Below, piece after piece: positions 53,239 through 60,750 of a DNA stretch of 64,000 nt. The stretch spans positions 74,277 through 138,276 of the forward strand of contig NZ_JACDUU010000008.1 in the NCBI RefSeq assembly GCF_013760845.1, written 5' to 3'. A program made the translations under genes and the position numbers. The notes under the pieces were generated by a model that was not told where the DNA came from, did no database searches, and was given only the letters and a program-made list of their open reading frames with translations. The DNA comes from [Anoxybacillus] calidus. GTDB taxonomy: Bacteria > Bacillota > Bacilli > Bacillales > Anoxybacillaceae. Numbering within the stretch: the first letter of the stretch is position 1; each line of letters starts with the position of its first letter.

Positions 53239-54294
53239 ATGGGAGGAACGATTCCGGTACGCCAAGGCGAAGAGTTGAACATGGAGAGTCTTTTACGATT
53301 TTTGCGTAAATCATTTCCTGATCTTCCACATGAATCACTCGAAATAGAACAATTTTCCGCAGGACATTCGAATTTGACATATTTATTAAGAATAGGAGAC
53401 TGGGAAGCAGTGTTGCGGCGTCCTCCCCTTGGTCCTGTAGCGCCGAAAGCACACGATATGAAGCGAGAGTATGAATGGCTAACAGAAATTCACCCTATTT
53501 TCCCGCTTGCACCAAAACCGCTGCTGTTTTCATCTGATGAGTCTATTATAGGCAGTCCATTTTTTCTTATGGAACTGCGAAAAGGTATTGTACTGGATAG
53601 CGAGTTTCCGCCAAATATAGAACCGACACCGGAGATATGTCGAAATATTTCCGAAACAATGGTTGATACGCTTGTTGAACTGCATCGGCTTGATTATAAA
53701 AAGACAAAACTAGTTTATATGACGCAGCCGGATGGATTTATGGAAAGGCAAGTACATGGCTGGATTCACCGTTATGAGCGGGCAAAAACAGAAGATATTA
53801 GGGAAGTTGAGGCGCTTACAAAGTGGTTGAGTGAACATATTCCTTCATCGTGTGAAGCAACGGTTATTCATTATGATTACAAATTAAACAATGCTCTTTT
53901 TGCCTTAGATGATATTTCAAGAATAGTAGGTTTATTTGATTGGGAGATGACAACGGTTGGCGACCCGCTCGTGGACTTGGCCGCGGCGATGAGTTATTGG
54001 ATTCAAGATAATGACCCAGCTATTTTGAAATTTGGTTTTGGAAAACCTCCTGTTACTGTTTATGAAGGTTTTTACACGCGGAAAGAGTTTATTGAACGTT
54101 ATGCGGAAAAAAGCGGACGTGATGTTTCAAACATTCATTTTTACCTAACTTTTGCTTATTTTAAATTGGCGGTCATTTGTCAGCAAATCTATTATCGCTA
54201 CAAGCGGGGGCAAACGAATGATGAACGGTTTAAAAATTTTGATCAATTTGTAAAGTCGCTTGTTCAATATGCTTGGCATCTTATCGAAAAATGA
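53239..54294 (+). CDS. APH-like phosphotransferase family protein (ACAD10/11 N-domain type)
   Basis: A 351-residue kinase-fold protein. Nucleotide-binding segment FSAGHSNLTYLLRIGDWEAV, catalytic loop VIHYDYKLNNALF, with the Asp as general base, and metal-binding Asp in GLFDWEMTTVGDPLVDLA. Bacterial homologues beside acyl-CoA dehydrogenases are thought to phosphorylate hydroxyacyl substrates, as the human ACAD10/11 kinase domains do. GGGGGAGTAGCTT precedes the ATG. Confidence 0.9.
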   Translation: MGGTIPVRQGEELNMESLLRFLRKSFPDLPHESLEIEQFSAGHSNLTYLLRIGDWEAVLRRPPLGPVAPKAHDMKREYEWLTEIHPIFPLAPKPLLFSSDESIIGSPFFLMELRKGIVLDSEFPPNIEPTPEICRNISETMVDTLVELHRLDYKKTKLVYMTQPDGFMERQVHGWIHRYERAKTEDIREVEALTKWLSEHIPSSCEATVIHYDYKLNNALFALDDISRIVGLFDWEMTTVGDPLVDLAAAMSYWIQDNDPAILKFGFGKPPVTVYEGFYTRKEFIERYAEKSGRDVSNIHFYLTFAYFKLAVICQQIYYRYKRGQTNDERFKNFDQFVKSLVQYAWHLIEK

Positions 54295-54303
54295 GGTGAA
54301 GAT

Positions 54304-55062
54304 ATGCAAAAAATTCACCTTATATTGCGCAAGGAAGAGATAGATGAACAGAAAATGAATAATAATAAGATAGCGATTGTGCTCGATGTTTTAATGGCAA
54401 CATCTATGATTACTGCTGCTATCTCTTTTTCTGCCAAGACAATTATTCCTGTATTAAACGATGCGGAAGCAAAGGAGGTAGCTGTTTCGCTTCCAAAAGG
54501 CAGCTATGAATTAGTTGGCGAGCATGAAGGACTAACCATTGAAGGATTTTTACCGCCAGTTCCTCTTATGCTAAAAGAAAAAATGGTTGGTAAAACAGTC
54601 GTTTTGTCTACGACGAATGGAACGGTTGCAATCCGAAGATCAGCATCAGCAAAAAAAGTTTATATCGGAAGCTTGCTCAATGGTTCAGCTGTCGCTGAAT
54701 ATGTCAGCGAGCATCATAGCAGTGACACGATTGTTCTCATTTGTTCAGGTTCTTCCGGCCATTTTAGTCTTGAGGATTTTTATGGAGCAGGGTATATTTT
54801 GCACCATTTATTAGAAAATGGATTTTTAAAAGAGAGATTATCGGATTCAGCAAAAGCAGCTTTGCTATTTTACGAACGTTATTCACAACAAAAAGAAGGT
54901 AAAGAAATTTTAAAGTTATCCCAAGTTGGTCAAATGTTAGCAGCCCACGGCTTTGAGAGGGAAATCGATTACGTTAGCCAACAAGGAATTGCTAATGTTG
55001 TGCCCCTATTTCAACCGGAGGGAGAGGTTTACGATGTGAGCAGGGGGAAGTTTTATTTATAA
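54304..55062 (+). CDS. ComB-family protein (2-phosphosulfolactate phosphatase-like)
   Basis: A 252-residue protein with family segments AIVLDVLMATSMITAAISF, VVLSTTNGTVAIRR, IVLICSGSSGHFSLEDFYGAG and DSAKAAL. The named reaction is from archaeal coenzyme M synthesis. Bacillaceae members near acyl-CoA genes probably act on another phosphate ester, perhaps the product of the adjacent kinase (inference). GAGGTGAAGAT precedes the ATG, 9 bases after the kinase gene. Confidence 0.82.
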   Translation: MQKIHLILRKEEIDEQKMNNNKIAIVLDVLMATSMITAAISFSAKTIIPVLNDAEAKEVAVSLPKGSYELVGEHEGLTIEGFLPPVPLMLKEKMVGKTVVLSTTNGTVAIRRSASAKKVYIGSLLNGSAVAEYVSEHHSSDTIVLICSGSSGHFSLEDFYGAGYILHHLLENGFLKERLSDSAKAALLFYERYSQQKEGKEILKLSQVGQMLAAHGFEREIDYVSQQGIANVVPLFQPEGEVYDVSRGKFYL

Positions 55063-55351
55063 ACAATGCCAAATAAATGATATTTTTACACCGGAACGAT
55101 TAAATGATGAACATAGAATGATTGCTGAGACGGCAAAGCAGTTCGTTTCTCCAGGATTTATTGAGACTCCGTTAACAGAAAAAGGTCTGGAAAATGAAAA
55201 GTTTGCAGAAGCGATTCGTCGAAACACAGCACTTCGGAGAGTCGGGAAAACCGAGGAAATCGCTAATGTGATTGCGTTTGTTGCCTCTCCGGAAGCTTCC
55301 TATATGACGGGAAGTGATATATTGGCAGCCGGTGGATGGTTAATTATGTAA
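55040..55351 (+). pseudogene. Chimeric remnant: acyl-CoA dehydrogenase N-terminus joined to an SDR C-terminus
   Basis: The open frame begins AGGSFIYKQCQINDIFTPER, continuing LNDEHRMIAETAKQFV: this is the N-terminus of a FadE-type acyl-CoA dehydrogenase. It then switches, in frame, to SPGFIETPLTEKGL and onward to MTGSDILAAGGWLIM, an SDR C-terminus. The first credible start is ATG 55118, with no ribosome site. The N-terminal part overlaps the 3' end of the ComB-like gene. Best explained by a deletion that fused two genes. Confidence 0.8.
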
Positions 55352-55368
55352 AGGAATGGAGGGAGTTT

Positions 55369-56358
55369 ATGAAAGCAATCCAGTTTACTGAATATGGCGG
55401 GCCAGAAGTACTAAAATTAGTAGAATTAGAGAAGCCGAAGCCTACTGGACGTCAAGTATTAATTGAAATTAAGGCAATTGGCGTAAACTATGCAGATACA
55501 GCACGGCGTGAAGGACGATATGTAATACCAACACCATTGCCATTTGTTCCTGGTGCAGAAGTTGCCGGAATTGTTTGTGAAGTTGGTGAAGAAGTTACTT
55601 CTGTTCAAATTGGCCAGCGAGTTGTTACGTTACTTGGCTCAAATAACGCAACGGGTTACGCGGAATATACGATCGCAGATGAGCGAGGTTTAATTCGTAT
55701 TCCGGATGAAATTGACTTTTATCAGGCTGCAGCACTTCCTTTACAAGGGTTAAGCGCATACCATATTTTAAAAACAATGGGACGGCTAGAGAAAGATGAG
55801 ACAGTGCTTATTCATGCAGCGGCAGGAGGTGTAGGAACAATCGCTGTACAATTAGCGAAAATTTTCGGAGCAGGAAAAATTATTGCAACAGCGAGTACCA
55901 ACGAGAAGCTGGAAGTTGCCAAAAGATATGGTGCTGATATATTAGTTAATTACACAAAAAAAGACTGGGTGAATGAAGTATTAGCACATACGGACGGGCT
56001 GGGGGTAGATGTTGCGCTTGAGATGGCGGGAGGAGAAATCTTTCATCAAACGCTATCTTGCTTAGCGCCATTTGGCAGGCTTATTATTTATGGTGTGGCC
56101 AGCGGTCAATTGACGAAAATGACTCCTTCGGCTTTGATGGCAAAAAACTTGTCTGTCATCGGTTTCTTCCTTCCTCAAATTATGAGAAAACGGCAATTAT
56201 ATCAATCAAGTCTTCAAGAATTGCTTTCTTATGTTCAAACAGGGGTATTAAAGTTAAATATTGGCGGCATTTATCCGCTTGAAGAAGCGGTAAACGTTCA
56301 TCAACTATTGCAGGGGCGAAAAACCATCGGAAAACTGATTCTTGTACCAAATGAATAA
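55369..56358 (+). CDS. Quinone oxidoreductase-like zinc-independent MDR dehydrogenase
   Basis: A 329-residue NADPH-dependent medium-chain reductase. N-terminal GroES-like domain with IGVNYADTARREGRY, NADPH loop VLIHAAAGGVGTIAVQLAKI near 143, and LACLAPFGRLIIYG-like segment (LSCLAPFGRLIIYGVASG). The zinc ligands of alcohol dehydrogenases are absent, as in QOR/zeta-crystallin. ATG 55369 follows GGAATGGAGGGAGTTT. Last intact gene of the acyl-CoA cluster. Confidence 0.9.
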   Translation: MKAIQFTEYGGPEVLKLVELEKPKPTGRQVLIEIKAIGVNYADTARREGRYVIPTPLPFVPGAEVAGIVCEVGEEVTSVQIGQRVVTLLGSNNATGYAEYTIADERGLIRIPDEIDFYQAAALPLQGLSAYHILKTMGRLEKDETVLIHAAAGGVGTIAVQLAKIFGAGKIIATASTNEKLEVAKRYGADILVNYTKKDWVNEVLAHTDGLGVDVALEMAGGEIFHQTLSCLAPFGRLIIYGVASGQLTKMTPSALMAKNLSVIGFFLPQIMRKRQLYQSSLQELLSYVQTGVLKLNIGGIYPLEEAVNVHQLLQGRKTIGKLILVPNE

Positions 56359-56422
56359 TTGGTATCGGTTTATCAAAAAATAAAGTCGCGCTTTCAATTA
56401 GTTCAAGGAGTGTGACTTTATT

Positions 56423-56599
56423 ATGGCAAAGCGGACGAAAAAAAACGATCCACAGCAAAAAAATAAAAAAGGCTTTGATTCGAGTGCTATTGACTCAGAG
56501 TTCAGCCACGAATTTGGCAGTGCGGCCACAAATAAAATTCATAAAGATAAAGCAAAAAAAGAAAAAGCATCGAAGAATGATGGAGAATATAAAGGATAA
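56423..56599 (+). CDS. Small Lys/Asn-rich protein, possibly spore-related (58 aa)
   Basis: Hydrophilic protein MAKRTKKNDPQQKNKKGFDS with a central SEFSHEFGSAATN and a Lys-rich tail. The EF.HEFG element is loosely reminiscent of gamma-type small acid-soluble spore proteins but no repeat confirms that. CAAGGAG lies 12 bases before the ATG. A hairpin repeat follows directly. Confidence 0.6.
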   Translation: MAKRTKKNDPQQKNKKGFDSSAIDSEFSHEFGSAATNKIHKDKAKKEKASKNDGEYKG

Positions 56600-56607
56600 T
56601 ATAGTCA

Positions 56608-56713
56608 AGGCTGACATATAAGTGTCTGACCTTATCCACAATACATCATATATCATGCACTTATATTGTGGTGTAGGGTCTGACACTTTGCTTTAAAGTC
56701 AGCCTCGTTTTTT
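56608..56713. repeat. Dispersed hairpin repeat, copy 4
   Basis: AAGGCTGACATATAAGTGTC and TGACC on the left, GGTCTGACACTTTGCTTTAA and AGTCAGCC on the right; core CACAATACAT and ATATTGTGGTG. CTCGTTTTTT follows. It lies between the convergent small gene and patA. Confidence 0.87.
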
Positions 56714-56715
56714 CG

Positions 56716-57870
56716 TCATTTAGAGATCGTCTTGATATATCGTTCGAGTCGATCTAACCCTTTTTCTAATGTTTCAAGAGAATAGGCGTAGGAAAGGCGC
56801 ACATAACCTTCGCCGTATTTGGAAAAGGCGCTTCCCGGGACAACCGCAACTCCCTCCTGCTTGACTAAGTCAAGAGCGAAATCAAAGGAAGTTTTGCCAA
56901 ATTTTTTTATGGAAGGGAACATATAAAATGCACCTGTCGGTTTTTCAACCTCAAGTCCCATTTCGATTAACCGTTTGTATACATAATCGAGCCTTTTTTG
57001 ATATTGCTTACGCATATAATCGGCATCGTTAAATCCCGTTGTCAACGCTTCAAAGGCCGCTTTTTGGGAAATGGACGATGTACAGGAAACGCTATATTGA
57101 TGCACTTTTAACATATGGGTGGCCAAAAATGCCGGAGCAAACAAAAAGCCGATGCGCCATCCGGTCATTGAGTGTGATTTGCTTAAACCGTTAATGACTA
57201 TCGTTTTCTCACGCAGCCACTTAGCAATCGATTGGTGCGTACCCGCATAAACAAGTTCGCTGTAAATTTCGTCAGATAAAATCCAAATCGGCTTGTCTTT
57301 TAATAAATTGACAAGCTCTAGAATCTCTTGTTCAGATAGTGTCACTCCTGTTGGATTAGACGGATATGGCAATACGATACAGCGAGTATTCTCATTAATA
57401 AATGGCTCTATCAAGCCGGCTGTGAGGCGAAACCCGTTTTCACGCGTATCGACATAAACGGGTTTTGCTCCACACATTTTTATAATCGGTTCATATCCAG
57501 GATAAACGGGACCAGGCAAAATGACTTCGACACCTTCTTCTAAAATCGTCCGGAAGGCAATATCAATCGCTTGACTTGCTCCGACGGTCACAATCACTTC
57601 CTGCTCAAAATCGTATGTAAGACCATATTTTTTCTGGACAAATTCACATGCTGCTTTTCGCAGTTCAAGAAAGCCGGCATTATGAGTATAAGTCGTAAAA
57701 TTGTCAGCAATCGCTCGACTGCCAGCTTCTTTCACGTGTTCAGGAGTTGGAAAGTCAGGTTGACCAATTGTTAAAGAAATAAGGTTAGGAGAGTTAGCGA
57801 CCATATTGAAAAATTTACGAATCCCAGAGATTTCAATGTCTTTTACACGCGAATTAACGAGATGTTCCAC
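56716..57870 (-). CDS. patA: Class I/II PLP aminotransferase PatA
   Basis: A 384-residue fold-type I aminotransferase. The PLP Lys is in VINGLSKSHSMTGWRIGFL near 231; the cofactor is also held by Asp/Tyr in ILSDEIYSELVY and the substrate Arg near the C-terminus in GYVRLSYAYS. PatA of B. subtilis is assigned to N-acetyl-LL-diaminopimelate transamination in lysine synthesis (recalled). Single-gene unit with a downstream hairpin repeat. Confidence 0.93.
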   Translation of the reverse strand: MEHLVNSRVKDIEISGIRKFFNMVANSPNLISLTIGQPDFPTPEHVKEAGSRAIADNFTTYTHNAGFLELRKAACEFVQKKYGLTYDFEQEVIVTVGASQAIDIAFRTILEEGVEVILPGPVYPGYEPIIKMCGAKPVYVDTRENGFRLTAGLIEPFINENTRCIVLPYPSNPTGVTLSEQEILELVNLLKDKPIWILSDEIYSELVYAGTHQSIAKWLREKTIVINGLSKSHSMTGWRIGFLFAPAFLATHMLKVHQYSVSCTSSISQKAAFEALTTGFNDADYMRKQYQKRLDYVYKRLIEMGLEVEKPTGAFYMFPSIKKFGKTSFDFALDLVKQEGVAVVPGSAFSKYGEGYVRLSYAYSLETLEKGLDRLERYIKTISK

Positions 57871-57952
57871 AATTTGTTCATCCTTCCATTGTCATTTATA
57901 GTGTATATTTTACAATGTTTCGGTTCATTGTCACTAGTGAAAAAGAAAATGA

Positions 57953-57999
57953 AAAGTGAGTGTCTCCTTCTTAGTTTATTTGAAGAAGCCACTCACTTT
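57953..57999. terminator. Hairpin terminator of the IDEAL-domain operon
   Basis: AAGTGAGTG and CACTCACTT outer arms with CCTTCTT/AAGAAG inner arms. It lies between patA's upstream end and the minus-strand IDEAL genes, and ends the latter. Confidence 0.75.
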
Positions 58000-58039
58000 A
58001 TTGTTGCTGTGGAGCAGAGATAACAGGTTTCACATTCCA

Positions 58040-58291
58040 TCATCGATTCTCGGCCCCTACATATTGCGAATATATTGCTGTTATTTCCATAAATCGTTTT
58101 TTGTCCTTATTATCAATCGCATCGTTAACTAACATCTCAAGGCGTTGTTTATTGAAGCGGTAGCACATTTCATCTAAAAACAGCTGTGCTTCTAGCTGAA
58201 GAGTAAACCATTGCTCAGGGGATAAACCAAAGGTTGCAATCTGCTTTTTTGAGTTTTTTACAAGTTTATAGCGTTTTTTATGCGTTTTCAT
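58040..58291 (-). CDS. IDEAL-domain protein (83 aa)
   Basis: A Lys-rich N-terminus (MKTHKKRYKLVKNSKKQ) and a C-terminal IDEAL motif, LEMLVNDAIDNKDKKRFMEI then AIYSQY. IDEAL domains occur in competence and stress adaptor proteins such as ComK-linked regulators and YpiB/YjbA-type proteins. It overlaps its upstream partner by 4 bases (ATGA), so both are translated together. Confidence 0.8.
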   Translation of the reverse strand: MKTHKKRYKLVKNSKKQIATFGLSPEQWFTLQLEAQLFLDEMCYRFNKQRLEMLVNDAIDNKDKKRFMEITAIYSQYVGAENR

Positions 58292-58545
58292 GCTGATTCC
58301 CCCGTTGGCTTTGTCTGCAAGTATCCATATTTTTCGAGCAATTTATTGTACTGAGATGATAATTCAAAGAATAATGATTTATTTCCGGCTATTAAAGACT
58401 CGTCAATTTGTTCCATCAGTTTGTTCTTTTGGTATTGGAAAATGGATTGCTCAATAATAAGTTGAGCTACATGTTCGTAGCCGTTAGGCTCTTCCTTTTT
58501 AACAAAGACGATCATGCCTTCATGAGGATATTGTTTTTCATACAT
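58288..58545 (-). CDS. IDEAL-domain protein (85 aa)
   Basis: Sequence begins MYEKQYPHEGMIVFVKKEEP and ends with KNKLMEQIDESLIAGNKSLF and ELSSQYNKLL, a recognisable IDEAL segment. AAAGGAGGAATGACCA precedes the ATG. First gene of a two-gene operon with another IDEAL protein. Function unknown; a paired protein-protein adaptor is plausible. Confidence 0.8.
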   Translation of the reverse strand: MYEKQYPHEGMIVFVKKEEPNGYEHVAQLIIEQSIFQYQKNKLMEQIDESLIAGNKSLFFELSSQYNKLLEKYGYLQTKPTGESA

Positions 58546-58731
58546 TGGTCATTCCTCCTTTTCGGGAAAGTTCCCCTTTTTTATATTATCGTTGTTTTTT
58601 GTATAAAAGTAAAGAATATTTAGATAAATCTGAACAAGGAAATTTTTGTGAAAATGAAGGGTGTTTTCATGTTGCTTCTGATCATAAATTAGGTAACGTA
58701 TAATAATAAAAAACGGTGCGGAGGGAGTGCC

Positions 58732-59214
58732 ATGAAACAATCTGCAATAGGACTTGTTGAATATCATTGTTGGGCAACGAAAAAAATATTGAGCTATTTG
58801 CAAGTGTTACCGCGCAATGTTTTGACATTGCCAATCAACAATGTATTTCCTAATATTGAGTCTGTTCTTGTACATATGTTGGCAGTTGATGAACTTTGGC
58901 TTGAGCGTATGAAAGGAAATGAACAAAGTGAGATCGAAGAAAAATATGGTTGGCCCGTTAAACAGTTTATATTAGCATATGATCGATTTTTAGAGGATTT
59001 ACGAAACTTTGTCAGTCATGCGGGAGATGTGAATGCTGTTGTCTCATATATGAACGGTAAAGGAGAAAAAGGGACTAATACGATATTAGAGATTATTTAT
59101 CATATCGTTAATCAAGGGGCATATCATCGTGGAAATATTTCTGTAATGTTACATCAAGCGGGATATGATTCAATTGCCACAGACTATATACACTTTTTAA
59201 AAGAAAATGAATAA
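58732..59214 (+). CDS. DinB-family protein
   Basis: A 160-residue four-helix protein. Probable metal-binding His residues lie in ESVLVHMLAVDELWLERM and in IYHIVNQGAYHRGNI, the DinB/YfiT triad arrangement. Such proteins are putative metal-dependent thiol transferases or hydrolases. GGAGGGAGTGCC precedes the ATG. Confidence 0.88.
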   Translation: MKQSAIGLVEYHCWATKKILSYLQVLPRNVLTLPINNVFPNIESVLVHMLAVDELWLERMKGNEQSEIEEKYGWPVKQFILAYDRFLEDLRNFVSHAGDVNAVVSYMNGKGEKGTNTILEIIYHIVNQGAYHRGNISVMLHQAGYDSIATDYIHFLKENE

Positions 59215-59367
59215 GTGCCTGATTTTACGTGCATCTCAACTATAGTTCATTTGCTTTTGTTGGAGAAGGAATATGCTGATTCATATCGAAATTAAATGAA
59301 AGAAACGTAGCATTATAACAATGCCTATTTTTAAAATAGAAATAATTCATAGAAAAGGGAAGGGAAT

Positions 59368-59844
59368 ATGATTATACGTTTACTGACGAATGCAGATCGG
59401 CCGAAAGTGCAGGAGTTTTTTAAAAAGCAATGGGGAAGTCCACAAATGGTTATTTCTACAGGAGTTTACCATTGTGACGAGATAGATGGATGCGCCGTGT
59501 TCGATGATAATGGTGAAATCATCGGATTGCTTACATATGTAAAGCGCGGAGAAGAGTGGGAAATTATTTCTTTAGACAGCGTTATTGAAAATAAAGGAAT
59601 TGGCAGTTTATTATTACAATTTTTTGAGAAAAAAGTGAAAGAGGATGGTGGAATAATCATTAAGTTAATTACAACGAATGATAATTTGCGAGCGTTGCAA
59701 TTTTATCAAAAGAGAGGATATACAATTGCTGGAATTATTGTAAATGCGGTAGAAAAGGCGCGGACGATAAAACCGCAAATTCCTTTTGTTGCTGAAAATG
59801 GAATTCCGATTCGTGATGAAATTCTACTGCAAAAAGAATTATAG
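59368..59844 (+). CDS. GNAT-family N-acetyltransferase
   Basis: A 158-residue acetyltransferase. Acetyl-CoA loop VIENKGIGSLLLQFFEKKV near 72, followed by the NDNLRALQFYQKRGYTIAGI signature. AAAAGGGAAGGG precedes the ATG. Substrate unknown; flanking genes give no hint. Confidence 0.88.
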   Translation: MIIRLLTNADRPKVQEFFKKQWGSPQMVISTGVYHCDEIDGCAVFDDNGEIIGLLTYVKRGEEWEIISLDSVIENKGIGSLLLQFFEKKVKEDGGIIIKLITTNDNLRALQFYQKRGYTIAGIIVNAVEKARTIKPQIPFVAENGIPIRDEILLQKEL

Positions 59845-59920
59845 TGTAATGGGGGAACGATACACTACTCAAGCCGTCTTAACAAAAGAACAATAGTCGA
59901 AATTACTTTGCCGCTTTGCA

Positions 59921-59992
59921 AAAAATAAAAGGGAGCTGGCTTTCTCTGCATGAACTCATTGCCTTCGAGAGAGCCGTCCCTTTTTTATTTTT
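59921..59992. terminator. Convergent terminator
   Basis: AAAAATAAAAGGGA pairs with TCCCTTTTTTATTTTT. The inner part carries GGCTTTCTCT and CGAGAGAGCC. Serves the GNAT gene and the minus-strand TetR gene. Confidence 0.85.
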
Positions 59993-59995
59993 CAG

Positions 59996-60586
59996 CTAGT
60001 TTTTTCGAATGCCGTTGAAAAAGATCATAAACGTCTTTTCAAGAAGTTCTTTTAGTGGTGGCGAAGCAGTATTTGTGCACCAATAATACAATGTTCCGAA
60101 ATAAACGTGTGAAAAGGTAGATGCGATGATATCTGTAGGCAAATCATCGCGAAATTCTCCCGATGCTTGCCCTTGAGCAAATAAAGGAGAAAATGTATTC
60201 ATAAGCATTTGCGTATAATTGTTTTCATTTTTTTGTTTTCCATTTCCAGTGATGGAAATATGAAAAAAGGATTTCGTGAATTCTTGACCTAATTCTTCGG
60301 TTATGCTTGCCAACTTCCTTAACAATGTATAAAACTGATCGGTTAAACTGCTAGTGGTGGAAAGATGCTGGATTTCCGTCTCAATTAAGCGTATATGCCA
60401 ATCGTTAATCGCATATAAAATTTCTTCTTTTGTGCGAAAGTAATTAAAAAACGTCCCTTTTGCCAAACCGGCGCTTTCTGTAATTTGCATAATGGTTGTT
60501 TGGTGATAGCCTTGAGATTTAAATAATTCTAGTGCTTTTTGCTGTAATAATCCCCTTATTTTTTCCTTGTGTTTCTGTCTATTCAT
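59996..60586 (-). CDS. TetR/AcrR-family regulator
   Basis: A 196-residue repressor. HTH at about 8-55: ALELFKSQGYHQTTIMQI and GLAKGTFFNYFRTKEEIL. The C-terminal ligand domain is variable. It is divergent from an MFS transporter, and a palindrome AGTCAATAGACT lies between them. Control of that transporter and of itself is the simplest reading. TTGGGGGTCTTAA precedes the ATG. Confidence 0.9.
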   Translation of the reverse strand: MNRQKHKEKIRGLLQQKALELFKSQGYHQTTIMQITESAGLAKGTFFNYFRTKEEILYAINDWHIRLIETEIQHLSTTSSLTDQFYTLLRKLASITEELGQEFTKSFFHISITGNGKQKNENNYTQMLMNTFSPLFAQGQASGEFRDDLPTDIIASTFSHVYFGTLYYWCTNTASPPLKELLEKTFMIFFNGIRKN

Positions 60587-60599
60587 TTAAGACCCCCAA

Positions 60600-60611
60600 A
60601 GTCAATAGACT
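60600..60611. promoter_or_regulatory. Palindromic operator candidate between tetR and MFS genes
   Basis: AGTC-AATA-GACT, within 15 bases of the tetR start codon. A TATAAT on the minus strand lies just upstream of it (about 60620-60626). The position suits autorepression. Confidence 0.5.
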
Positions 60612-60750
60612 ATATTTCCTATTATAATGGTTTTTTATGTTAAAAGAAAACTGTTTTTCAAGAAAAGGTAAATTTATGTAAAAAATATTAGGAGGTAGGA
60701 GTGGTAGCGTGTATTAAAGAATAAATATATACAAAGGAGGAATTTAATAA

